From the NCBI GenBank assembly GCA_929200455.1, contig CAKMZR010000006.1:1-20963 (forward strand): a stretch of 20,963 bases of DNA, written 5' to 3'. The notes under the pieces were generated by a model. It searched no databases and was not told the origin of the DNA. It worked only from the letters and a program-made list of their open reading frames with translations. The DNA comes from an uncultured Alphaproteobacteria bacterium. GTDB taxonomy: Bacteria; Pseudomonadota; Alphaproteobacteria; CAKMZR01. The position numbers and the translations under genes were made by a program. Below, one piece after another: positions 8,182 to 16,535 of this stretch (within the stretch, counting starts at the first letter, position 1; every line of letters begins with the position of its first letter).

Positions 8182-8550
8182 ATGGAAGCGAAAATATACA
8201 CAGAAGATCATGAGTGGTTGGCAAAAGATGGGGAAGAGTGGGTCTTGGGAGTGAGTATGTATGCACAGGAGCAGTTGGGGGATGTGGTTTATGTTTCTTT
8301 GCCGTCTGAGGGAGAGGTATTTGCGAAGGGAGCGGGCCTGTGTGTGATAGAATCGGTGAAGGCGGCAAGTGACGTGTATGCACCTGTAGGTTTGCGAGTG
8401 GTGAAGGTGAACGGTTCCTTGTTGGATAAGCCTGAGCTTGTGAATGAGGATGCGGAGGGAGCGGGTTGGTTGGTTCGTGTGGTTGTGGATGGAGGTGAAG
8501 AGGTGGAGGGTATGAGTGAGGGTGAATATGCGGCGAAGTTTGGCAATTGA
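8182..8550 (+). CDS. gcvH: Glycine cleavage system H protein (lipoyl carrier)
   Basis: A 122-residue H protein, the usual size. Its single lipoyl domain carries the swinging-arm Lys60 in VIESVKAASDVYAPVG, preceded by YAQEQLGDVVYVSLP and followed by NEDAEGAGWLVRV, all standard. Lipoylated H shuttles the aminomethyl intermediate from GcvP to GcvT and is reoxidised by dihydrolipoamide dehydrogenase, which is not encoded in this window. The start is the ATG at 8182, giving the typical opening YTEDHEW; purine-rich GAGGAG and GAGAG lie upstream. The stop is followed directly by the gcvP Shine-Dalgarno. Confidence 0.97.
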   Translation: MEAKIYTEDHEWLAKDGEEWVLGVSMYAQEQLGDVVYVSLPSEGEVFAKGAGLCVIESVKAASDVYAPVGLRVVKVNGSLLDKPELVNEDAEGAGWLVRVVVDGGEEVEGMSEGEYAAKFGN

Positions 8551-8562
8551 GGAGGATTTGAG

Positions 8563-11433
8563 ATGCGAGGTAGAGAAAATTTTTTTGAGGAGGAGATTTC
8601 TGGGGGTAGTGATTTTTTGCAGCGACATTTGGGAGTGAAGGATTCTGAGTGTGTGAAGATGCTTGGATTTTTGGGGGAGGATTGGGAAAGTTTTATGGGC
8701 AAGGTGATTCCGGATTCGATTCGTGAAGAGGGAGAATTGCCCTTGACGCGGTGTTGCAATGAGGGTGAGGCGGAGCGTTTATTGATGGGGATAGCGGACA
8801 GGAACAAGCCTGGTATTAGCATGATAGGCAAGGGTTTTTACAAGACGGATACGCCTGCGGTCTTGCGTCGTAATATATTGGAGTCTCCTGGTTGGTATAC
8901 GGCGTACACGCCGTATCAGGCGGAGATATCGCAGGGTCGTTTGGAGGCGTTGATGGTATTTCAAACGATGGTGACGGAATTGACGGGTATGGAGATAGCG
9001 AACGCGTCGTTGTTGGATGAGTCCTCGGCGGCGGCGGAGGCGATGTTGTTGTGTTCGCGCAAAGATCGGGGAAAGCGGAAGCGTTTTTTTGTGGATTCTC
9101 GCCTTCACCCTCAGACGATAGAGGTATTGAGGACTCGTGCTTTGCCGTTGGGTATAGATTTGGTGGAGTCATGTGTGGAGGAGATGAGGGGTGACGAGGA
9201 GGATGTTTTGGGTGTGATGGTGCAGTATCCTGATACGGATGGAGATGTGATGTCGTCGCCTGATTTTTTGAAGGAATTATGCGAGAATTTGGGAGCGATG
9301 TTGTGTGTGGTGACGGATCCGATGTCGTTGGTGTTGTTGCGTCCGCCTGGAGATTGGGGAGCGGATGTGGTGGTAGGTTCTATGCAGAGATTTGGACTTC
9401 CGATGATGTATGGGGGACCTCATGCGGGTTACATGGCGACGAAGAAGGAATACACGCGTCTTTTGCCTGGTCGTTTGATCGGTTTGTCGGTTGACAATGC
9501 GGGCAAGCCGGCTTATCGGATGGCGTTACAAACGCGTGAGCAGCATATACGCAGGGATCAGGCAACGAGCAACATTTGCACGGCTCAAGCCCTTCCGGCG
9601 ATTATGGGGGCGATGTTTGGTGTTTATCATGGTTCTGAGGGTTTGTTGCGGATAGCGAATCGGATTCATGATTTGGCGTCGACATTTGTGGGAGGTTTGC
9701 GTCAGGCAGGATTGGGGATACGCAACAAGTATTTTTTTGATACGGTGAGTGTGGCAACGGGCAGCGAGACGGATAAGATTCTGTCGCGGGCGTATGATCG
9801 TGGATATTATTTTTGGCGAGAGGATGATGAGACGATAACGTTATCGTTTGATGAGCATTCTTCGGTTGAGGACATTAAGGTTCTTTATGAGATTTTTCTT
9901 GGAGGGGGACATGGATTGATGAGTGTGACGGTGGAGAAGTACGGTGGACTTCCGTCGTGTTGTCGACGGGAAGACATATGTTTGAGTCACAGGGTTTTTC
10001 ACCGTTATCGTTCTGAGACGGCGATGATGCGTTATTTGCGCGAGTTGAAGAACAAGGATTTGGCGTTGGATCAGACGATGATTCCGTTGGGTTCGTGTAC
10101 GATGAAGTTGAATGCGAGTAGTGAGATGGAGCCTGTGACGTGGCCCCATTTTTCGAACATGCATCCTTTTTCTCCCCGTGAGGCATCGGAGGGTTTTGAG
10201 GTGATGTTGCGAGAGCTTGAGCAGATGTTGTGTGTGGTGACGGGCTACGATGGTTGTTCTTTACAGCCGAATGCGGGTTCTCAAGGAGAGGTAGCGGGTT
10301 TGTTGGCGATACGGGGTTATCATTATGGGAGGGGAGAGGGTCATCGTCATGTATGTTTGGTTCCGGAGTCTGCACATGGTACGAATCCGGCATCGGTAGT
10401 TCTTGTGGGTTGGAAGGTTGTGGGGGTGAAGCATGACGAGGATGGGAGTATATCTTTGTCGGATCTTGAGGAGAAGTTACTGGAGTATGGTGATGACTTG
10501 GCAGCGATGATGATCACCTATCCTTCGACGTATGGGGTCTTTGATGAGAATGTGAGGGTGGTGTGTGAGAGGGTTCATGATCATGGGGGTCAGGTCTACA
10601 TAGATGGAGCAAACATGAATGCGATGGTGGGAGTGTGTCGTGTGGGAAAGTTTGGAGGAGATGTATCGCATTTGAATTTGCACAAGACTTTTTGCATTCC
10701 TCATGGAGGCGGGGGTCCGGGAGTTGGGGCGATAGGAGTGAAGGAGCATTTGCGTGCGTACATGCCGGGGCATTTTTGGGGGGAGCGTAATGGATTTATG
10801 AAGAGAGAGGGAGCATTGACGAGTGCGCCTTACGGGAGTGCGGGGGTGATGCCGATAAGCTGGATGTATATGGTGATGATGGGTTCGCGGGGTTTGCGTT
10901 TGGCGACGGAGCGCGCGTTATTGGCGGCGAATTACATAGCGAAGAGGTTGCAGCCGCATTACAAGTTATTGTTTAGCAATGTTGATGGTTATGTGGCTCA
11001 TGAGTGTGTGATTGATCTGCGAGAATTTAAGGGCACGGCGGGCTGTGATGTGGATGACGTGGCGAAGAGGTTGATGGACTATGGATTTCATGCACCGACG
11101 GTGTCATTTCCGGTGGTGGGAACGATGATGATAGAGCCTACGGAGAGTGAGCCCTTGGAGGAGTTGGATAGGTTTATCGATGCGATGTTGTCGATAAGGG
11201 AGGAGATAGGGAAGGTGGAGAGGGGGGAGTGGTCACGAGAAGACAATCCGTTGAAGAATGCGCCTCATTCTGCGAGGAGTGTGGCAAAAGATGAGTGGAC
11301 ACATCCTTATTCTCGAGAGGAGGCGGCATGGCCGACGGGAGAGGTTAAGGGTTACTGGCCGCCTGTGGGTCGGATTGACAATTTGTATGGAGATCGTCAT
11401 GTCGTGGCGACGATTCCGCGCGACGAGGATTAA
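8563..11433 (+). CDS. gcvP: Glycine dehydrogenase (decarboxylating), P protein, single-chain form
   Basis: A 956-residue PLP enzyme that decarboxylates glycine and loads the aminomethyl group on GcvH. This is the long single-chain form, not the split GcvPA/GcvPB. The N-terminal half has GFYKTDTPAVLRRNILESP and YTPYQAEISQGRLEAL. The C-terminal half has LDQTMIPLGSCTMKLNA, PESAHGTNPAS and the PLP-binding LNLHKTFCIPHGGGGPG with Lys708. The C-terminus is intact and conserved in type (YWPPVGRIDNLYGDRHVV). GGAGG sits 7 nt before the ATG, right after the gcvH stop. Oddity: the last ~105 bp, including the stop, are the apparent source of a 14-unit decayed tandem array that follows immediately, so the 3' end is itself the first unit of the array. 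Confidence 0.98.
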   Translation: MRGRENFFEEEISGGSDFLQRHLGVKDSECVKMLGFLGEDWESFMGKVIPDSIREEGELPLTRCCNEGEAERLLMGIADRNKPGISMIGKGFYKTDTPAVLRRNILESPGWYTAYTPYQAEISQGRLEALMVFQTMVTELTGMEIANASLLDESSAAAEAMLLCSRKDRGKRKRFFVDSRLHPQTIEVLRTRALPLGIDLVESCVEEMRGDEEDVLGVMVQYPDTDGDVMSSPDFLKELCENLGAMLCVVTDPMSLVLLRPPGDWGADVVVGSMQRFGLPMMYGGPHAGYMATKKEYTRLLPGRLIGLSVDNAGKPAYRMALQTREQHIRRDQATSNICTAQALPAIMGAMFGVYHGSEGLLRIANRIHDLASTFVGGLRQAGLGIRNKYFFDTVSVATGSETDKILSRAYDRGYYFWREDDETITLSFDEHSSVEDIKVLYEIFLGGGHGLMSVTVEKYGGLPSCCRREDICLSHRVFHRYRSETAMMRYLRELKNKDLALDQTMIPLGSCTMKLNASSEMEPVTWPHFSNMHPFSPREASEGFEVMLRELEQMLCVVTGYDGCSLQPNAGSQGEVAGLLAIRGYHYGRGEGHRHVCLVPESAHGTNPASVVLVGWKVVGVKHDEDGSISLSDLEEKLLEYGDDLAAMMITYPSTYGVFDENVRVVCERVHDHGGQVYIDGANMNAMVGVCRVGKFGGDVSHLNLHKTFCIPHGGGGPGVGAIGVKEHLRAYMPGHFWGERNGFMKREGALTSAPYGSAGVMPISWMYMVMMGSRGLRLATERALLAANYIAKRLQPHYKLLFSNVDGYVAHECVIDLREFKGTAGCDVDDVAKRLMDYGFHAPTVSFPVVGTMMIEPTESEPLEELDRFIDAMLSIREEIGKVERGEWSREDNPLKNAPHSARSVAKDEWTHPYSREEAAWPTGEVKGYWPPVGRIDNLYGDRHVVATIPRDED

Positions 11434-12318
11434 TATTTATGGGGTGGATTCTTTACGGCTGATGGGGTGAGGTCGGATTGAGAGTTTGTGCGGTGAGTGT
11501 CATGTTGTGGCGACGATTCTGTGTGACGAGGATTAATATTTATGGGGGGATTCTTTATGGCTGATGGGAGAGGTTGGGTTGTTGGCTGCTTGCGGGTGGG
11601 ATTGAGAGTTTGTGCAGTGAGCGTCGTGTTGTGGCGAGGATAATATTTTACGGGGGATTGTTTATGACTGATGGTGAGGTTGGGTTATTGGCTGCTTGTG
11701 GGTCGGGTTGACGGTTTGTGTGGTGATCGTCATGTTGTGGCGATGATTCTGTGTGGCAAGGATTAATATTTATGGTGAGGTTGAGTTACTGGCCGCCTGT
11801 GGGTCGGATTGACAATTTGTATGGAGATCGTCATGTTGTGGCGACGATTCCGCGCGACGAGGATTAATATTTATGGGGTGGATTCTTTACGGCTGATGGG
11901 GTGAGGTCGGATTGAGAGTTTGTGCGGTGAGTGTCATGTTGTGGCGACGATTCTGTGTGACGAGGATTAATATTTATGGGGGGATTCTTTATGGCTGATG
12001 GGAGAGGTTGGGTTGTTGGCTGCTTGCGGGTGGGATTGAGAGTTTGTGCAGTGAGCGTCGTGTTGTGGCGAGGATAATATTTTACGGGGGATTGTTTATG
12101 ACTGATGGTGAGGTTGGGTTATTGGCTGCTTGTGGGTCGGGTTGACGGTTTGTGTGGTGATCGTCATGTTGTGGCGATGATTCTGTGTGGCAAGGATTAA
12201 TATTTATGGTGAGGTTGAGTTACTGGCCGCCTGTGGGTCGGATTGACAATTTGTATGGAGATCGTCATGTTGTGGCGACGATTCCGCGCGACGAGGATTA
12301 ATATTTATGGGGTGGATT
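11351..12318 (+). repeat. 434-bp higher-order tandem duplication including the gcvP tail
   Basis: Bases 11351-11784 and 11785-12218 are direct tandem copies. Read side by side, I found one difference, C at 11403 against T at 11837, a silent change in the gcvP GTC codon. A third, partial copy, 12219-12318, matches the second exactly for 100 bp and then diverges. Each 434-bp block equals four array units (103+107+123+101 bp). The last 83 bp of gcvP thus belong to the first block, pointing to recent unequal crossing-over or slippage that started in the gene end. Confidence 0.93.
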
Positions 12319-13019
12319 GTTTATGACTGATGGGGGAGGTCGGGTTGCTGGCTGCCTGTGGGTGGGATTGAGAGTTTGTGCGGTGATCGTTGTTTTGTGG
12401 CGATGATTCTGTGTGGCAAGGATTAATATTTATGGGGGGTTCTTTATGACTGATGGTGAGGTTGGGTCGCTGGCCGCTTGTGGGTCGGATTGACTGTTTG
12501 TGTGGCGATTGTCATGTTGTGGCGATGATTCTGTGTGGCAAGGATTAATATTTACGGGGATTTCTTTGTGGCTGATGGTGAGGTTGGGTTAGTGGTTGCT
12601 TGTGGGTGGGATTGAGAGTCTGTGCGGTGAGCGTCATGCTGTGGCGATGATTCCCCGCGACGAGGATTAATATTTATGGGGAGGTTGGGTTATTGGCTGC
12701 CTGTGGGTCGGATTGAGAGTTTGTGCGGTGAGCGTCATGTTGTGGCGATGATTCCGTGCGACGAGTATTAATATTTTATGGGGGGATTCTTTATGGCTGA
12801 TGGTGAGGTTGGGTTGCCGGCTGCCCGTGGGTGGGATTGAGAGTTTGTGCGGTGATCATCATGTTGTGGCGATGATTCTGTGTGGCAAGGATTAATATTT
12901 GTGGGGTGGATTCTTTATGGCTGATGGGGAGGTTGGGTTAGTGGTTGCTTGTGGGTCGGATTGATAATTTGTGCGGTGATCATCATGTTGTGGCGACGAT
13001 TCCACGCGACGAGGATTAA
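11434..13019 (+). repeat. Tandem array of decayed copies of the gcvP 3' end
   Basis: The gene-free stretch after gcvP is a minisatellite-like array. Each unit ends in a version of GACGAGGATTAATATTT, the gcvP stop region. With the real stop counted first, the T of TAA falls at 11431, 11534, 11641, 11764, 11865, 11968, 12075, 12198, 12299, 12424, 12545, 12668, 12769, 12893 and 13017: 14 units of 101-125 bp. Within units, homology to gcvP starts at ATGGCCGACGGGAGAGG (11328 in the gene). The short units have lost about 20 bp internally. Differences are often C to T on the plus strand (CGCGCG to TGTGTG; ACTGGCCGCC to ATTGGCTGCT). A 2-base loss after GAGGTT shifts frame, so the units no longer encode the GcvP tail. 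No transposase, spacers or target duplication are seen. Confidence 0.95.
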
Positions 13020-13036
13020 TATTTTTCATAGGTACG

Positions 13037-13054
13037 AAGAGCCGTTGCTCTTTT
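13037..13054 (+). terminator. Terminator-like hairpin 1 (first hairpin repeat)
   Basis: AAGAGC (13037-13042), loop CGTT, GCTCTT (13047-13052), then TT. A perfect 6-bp stem running into a short T tract, the strongest of the cluster. The stem is short and the T tract brief, so termination may be partial. Confidence 0.45.
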
Positions 13055-13092
13055 GAGTCTTTGTTTTCTCGGAAGGATTTTCAAGGGTGCGG

Positions 13093-13109
13093 AGAGCTGA
13101 TGCTCTTTT
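13093..13109 (+). terminator. Terminator-like hairpin 2
   Basis: AGAGC (13093-13097), loop TGAT, GCTCT (13102-13106), followed by TTT. Part of a unit repeated almost exactly 140 bp further on. Confidence 0.4.
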
Positions 13110-13232
13110 GAGTTGCTGCCCTCGATGAAGAGTTTTTACAGGCACGGAGAGTAGTCTTTCCCTTTTTGGAACGATTTTCCCCAGAGGCATCATTGAGTTG
13201 TTGCCTTCTCGGAAAGATTTTCACGGCTGCGG

Positions 13233-13249
13233 AGAGCTGATGCTCTTTT
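13233..13249 (+). terminator. Terminator-like hairpin 3
   Basis: AGAGC (13233-13237), loop TGAT, GCTCT (13242-13246), followed by TTT: identical to hairpin 2. A fourth, weaker stem (GAGC 13288-13291 with GCTC 13296-13299) and a decayed fifth (from 13312) follow. Confidence 0.4.
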
Positions 13250-13349
13250 GAGTTGTTGCCCTCGATGAAGAGTTTTCACGGATACGGGAGCCGAGGCTCT
13301 TCACGGGTGCGGAGAGCCGAGGTCCTTTTGAGTTGTTGCCCCTTTTTTA

Positions 13350-16300
13350 TCAGGCGACTTTATCACGAAGACGCGTTCTGTAGGTGTTGATGAAGTCATC
13401 AAACCGCTCAGAGTCTGCGAGTTTATTCACGAGTTCTCGGATACTGGTGCTGTCTTTTTCTCCTGTATTGATGATGAAGGAAAAGACGGAAGCGTATTCA
13501 CTTTCAAGCATGGCTTCTTGGAAGTTGTCGAGAAGCCCTTCGAGGTCGATGGTATTTTCGTCTAGGATGAGAGCGACAGCCCAGTAAAGGATGACACGAG
13601 CTCGTGTGTTATTAAGTTTTTCTCCGTCTTGAGGAGGAGGTCCGGCAAGGCGTTGCATGACTTTTGCGACTTCGAGCCAGTTGGCTTGCTCCCAGTAGAT
13701 ATCTTGTCGGATGAGATCGGCATCAAGGCTGAGGTCTCCGGCGATGAGAAGGGTGGCTTCTTGAATATTATTGAGTTCATAATGAGCTTTTGCGCGTACC
13801 CGTCGTCTGTCGTCTTGGAGGGTTTGGGGGAGTTGGGGATATGCGGTGCTGTCGAGGACGTCGATGGCAAGGGAGGGGTGGTTATCGATGAGGTAGATGA
13901 TGGCGAGTTTGAGTCCGACGCGGGCGCGTTCGATTCCGTCGAGTCGGAAGTCTATTTGATAGGCGAGGAGATTTGCGGCTTCATTGAGGAGGTCTACGCC
14001 GATGAGTCTATCGACGAGGTTTTCGATCATGAGGTTGCCGTTTCTGTTGGGCGGCGTGAGTTCACGAAATTCGTCGAAGAGGGAAAGGGCTTTGAGAGGA
14101 GGCATTTTGTCAGCGAGGTTATCGCGGAAGAGGGAAGAAAAGATGGCTTCCATGCGTTGGGTAAGTTTTGCGGAGAGGGGGTCTGAGCTAAAGAAGGAGA
14201 CGGCCTGTCGTAGGACTCTTAGGCCTTCGCGGTAGTCGCCACTGGCGAGTTCGATTTCTGCGATTTGGTTGAGGACGTTGAGTTCGAAGCGATCGCCCCG
14301 CCACCGGTAGCGAAGTCGGTCGAGTTGTCGGCTGAGTTGGTTGGGTTGTACTTTTTTCTCGCGGTAATAGAGGCTAAGGAGGGCGTATTCTGCCCGTGCT
14401 CCATTGAAGTCGTCTTCATATTGGTTGGCGACTTCTGACCATAATTGCTCTGCGGTGCTGATGTCGCCATCGCCCATAGAGATTCGGCCTTGTTGGTATT
14501 TGAGGGCGTTGACTTGATTGGCAGATAGGGGTGCTGAGTTGTTATCGATGATGGGGAATAGTGTTTTTGCGAAATCGATATCGCGTAGGGCGAGGGAGGT
14601 GTCGAGTCTTGGAAGTCCGACGAATCCTAGGATGGGAGCGGGGTAGAGTCTGTAGATATTTTCTGCGAGTCGGAAGCTTGCTTCTGCTTTTCCCCATTGA
14701 GCATTTTTGGCGTACCAGACGCCACGCCATACGTAGATTTCTTGGATGTCGTCGAGTCTGGAATCGAAGAGGTCTTCAGCTGCGGCGTCTGTTCTATGAG
14801 CCATGAGGTTTGCGATTCCGCGAACGGCGATGAAGTCTTGGGTGTTGGTGGAGGTGGGGTTTTCCTCTGCGGTGATGTTAAGGAGTCCGAGGGTGTCGTG
14901 AGCATTACCATGAGCGATGAGGAATCGGGCAAGATCAACACGGAGTCCGACGCGATCTTTTATGTCACGAGCACTGATCTGGAAGAGGTAGTCTGTATAT
15001 TTTTCGTAGTATGTTTTTTTTGGGTCGCCCTGCCACTCGATGAATCGGAAGACTTTGGAAGTGGAGAATTGTTTGCTGGCATCGCTGGAAGATTTTGCGG
15101 CGATTTTGGGAATGAACTGTTCTGAAGTGAGAGCGGAGAGGTGGAGTCCTGTGCGATCGCTTACGACGAAGGAGTCGAGGCTTGTGGAGACGGCGGTCGT
15201 ATCTTTGAAGAATTCGAGGGCAACACCTTGGGCGGTTTTGAGGATATTGAGTTCGGGAAGCCTTCGTGTCCATGGGACGCCTGCCCCTGGTTCGAGGTAA
15301 GTGAGCACGCGAATATTGTCGCCCATATCAGGGTCTTCGATGAAGACGAGTCTCCCGATATTGAGAGCGGGAAAGATGATTTGGGGTCCGAGTACGATAT
15401 TTCCGAGGTCGAATCCGACCTCGACGGCGTTCAAAGGTCCGAGTTCGCGTTCGTAGAAGTCGACAATCCATCCGGTTCCATTGGGCCCTCGTCGTAAGAC
15501 GGGATTGAGTCCGGGTTTTGTGGTGGTTCTCAAGACGGTAGCGTCTGCGATGGGCAGTTGTTCGACAGAGGACAAAGCGTTGCGGCTTCTGGAGATGAAT
15601 TCGAGAGGCGGGACTTCGATATAGTTATCGAAGATGAACCAAAGGTATCGCCCTCGTCTAAAGACGGCGGCCCCGGTTGTGGTTGTGAAGGGGAGGTAGT
15701 AGCTTCCCAAGACAGGGGGGAGGTCGGTGATATTGAGGGGTTTGAAGACGAGGTTTTGTCGTATTTCTTTGACTATTTCTTCTTCTGGGTCTTTTCGTGC
15801 GGGTATGCGGGTTGTTTCTGGCTGGAAGTCTTCAGGGTTTATGCCTTTAGAGAAGATAATGTCGGGATCATCGATGGTGACTTCTGTGATGGCGACATTT
15901 TCTGTGATTTCTCCTTTTTGTTCGAGCCAATCGCTGACATTGAGTTGACCTGCGATTTGTCGTTGAGGTTGTTGTCCATCTTTGAGAGGGATGAAGTCGA
16001 TGACGAGGGTATTATTCGTGGTGAAGCTATTGATGGAGAAGGGTGAGTCTGCGAAGAGGATGATGCTTGTTTTTTCGGGAGATATACGCATATCCGAGAT
16101 ATAACTTTTGAGGCTACCGCTTGCACCGCTCAAGGAAGCACGGAAGGCACGAGAGAAGATGATATTGACTTTTGTGCCGTCATAATCGATGCCGTAATCG
16201 AAGGGAGCACCCCAATCGAAAACGATTCGTCCGAAATCGGGATAGGACCATCCTCTGACATTGATTTGTTCTTGAGCTTGGGCGGAAGCGAGGAAGGAGG

Positions 16301-16391
16301 CCGCAAGGAATATGAGGGTTGCGGAGAAGATTTTGAGTATTTTACGCAAGGAGCGAGGCGTTAAGTTTGAGGAGGGGAGGAGAGGAGTCAT
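13350..16391 (-). CDS. Exported 1013-residue tetratricopeptide-repeat protein, motility-linked
   Basis: A large secreted protein of unknown exact role. Residues 1-39 are a signal peptide (hydrophobic IFSATLIFLAASFL, likely cut after AQA39). Residues 42-130 form a beta-rich module (VRGWSYPDFGRIVFDW...) that resembles AMIN-type wall-binding or secretin-associated domains, though weakly. The middle (about 200-450) is also beta-rich. From about 500 to the end it is helical, with TPR-like pairs such as YVWRGVWYAKNAQWGKAEASF and IELASGDYREGLRVL. It follows two MotB-like genes on the same strand, 144 bp downstream. Periplasmic proteins such as MotC of Sinorhizobium are coded beside motB, so a role in stator or envelope assembly is possible, but this is inference from position. 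No Shine-Dalgarno at the ATG. Confidence 0.8.
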   Translation of the reverse strand: MTPLLPSSNLTPRSLRKILKIFSATLIFLAASFLASAQAQEQINVRGWSYPDFGRIVFDWGAPFDYGIDYDGTKVNIIFSRAFRASLSGASGSLKSYISDMRISPEKTSIILFADSPFSINSFTTNNTLVIDFIPLKDGQQPQRQIAGQLNVSDWLEQKGEITENVAITEVTIDDPDIIFSKGINPEDFQPETTRIPARKDPEEEIVKEIRQNLVFKPLNITDLPPVLGSYYLPFTTTTGAAVFRRGRYLWFIFDNYIEVPPLEFISRSRNALSSVEQLPIADATVLRTTTKPGLNPVLRRGPNGTGWIVDFYERELGPLNAVEVGFDLGNIVLGPQIIFPALNIGRLVFIEDPDMGDNIRVLTYLEPGAGVPWTRRLPELNILKTAQGVALEFFKDTTAVSTSLDSFVVSDRTGLHLSALTSEQFIPKIAAKSSSDASKQFSTSKVFRFIEWQGDPKKTYYEKYTDYLFQISARDIKDRVGLRVDLARFLIAHGNAHDTLGLLNITAEENPTSTNTQDFIAVRGIANLMAHRTDAAAEDLFDSRLDDIQEIYVWRGVWYAKNAQWGKAEASFRLAENIYRLYPAPILGFVGLPRLDTSLALRDIDFAKTLFPIIDNNSAPLSANQVNALKYQQGRISMGDGDISTAEQLWSEVANQYEDDFNGARAEYALLSLYYREKKVQPNQLSRQLDRLRYRWRGDRFELNVLNQIAEIELASGDYREGLRVLRQAVSFFSSDPLSAKLTQRMEAIFSSLFRDNLADKMPPLKALSLFDEFRELTPPNRNGNLMIENLVDRLIGVDLLNEAANLLAYQIDFRLDGIERARVGLKLAIIYLIDNHPSLAIDVLDSTAYPQLPQTLQDDRRRVRAKAHYELNNIQEATLLIAGDLSLDADLIRQDIYWEQANWLEVAKVMQRLAGPPPQDGEKLNNTRARVILYWAVALILDENTIDLEGLLDNFQEAMLESEYASVFSFIINTGEKDSTSIRELVNKLADSERFDDFINTYRTRLRDKVA

Positions 16392-16410
16392 GGTCTGTAT
16401 TGAGTATGGG

Positions 16411-16527
16411 TTATTGGGAGGGTGTGGGTTGTCTGGAGATTTGAGGTGATTGGGAAGTTTTGGGTCATTAAGTAGGGTGTGAGTTATTGGGAAGGTTGGG
16501 GTTATCTGGAGATTTGGGGTGATTGGG
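16411..16527. repeat. Pair of 44-bp direct repeats between motB-like and TPR genes
   Basis: Bases 16411-16454 and 16484-16527 match at 39 of 44 positions, 73 bp apart; the shared core includes TCTGGAGATTTG and GTGATTGGG. They fill most of the 144-bp gap. They are not related to the gcvP array or the hairpin cluster. No function is apparent. Confidence 0.75.
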
Positions 16528-16535
16528 TTTGGGCT

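Larger units (their letters stand above)
13031..13349 (+). repeat. Hairpin-bearing repeat cluster between convergent genes
   Basis: A second, unrelated repeat family fills the rest of the gap. Units open with a form of GGTGCGGAGAGCTGATGCTC, continue with TTTTGAGTTGTTGCC and often end in CTCGATGAAGAGTTTTCACG. Good copies begin at 13086 and 13226 (52 bp with one mismatch, 140 bp apart, the similarity extending about 30 bp upstream); shortened or altered copies begin near 13031, 13141, 13280 and 13305. Most contain a 4-6-bp stem with a tetraloop. The cluster lies between the convergent gcvP array and the TPR gene and is a likely termination zone for plus-strand transcripts. Confidence 0.8.

Noticed and set aside
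8289..10393. Antisense ORFs inside gcvH/gcvP (up to 180 codons)
   Set aside because: Same cause: composition shadows of certain genes, rich in His, Pro, Thr and Arg, without ribosome sites or recognisable domains.
11434..13019. CRISPR array
   Set aside because: The 101-125-bp units are wholly repetitive with no unique spacers and no cas genes, and they match the gcvP gene end.
11434..13019. Alternative C-terminal cassettes for GcvP (recombinational variation)
   Set aside because: Units carry a 2-base loss after GAGGTT and stop codons early in the GcvP frame, so swapping most of them in would truncate or alter the conserved tail.
11434..13349. Insertion sequence or other mobile element
   Set aside because: No transposase, integrase, terminal inverted repeats or target duplication can be found in the gap.
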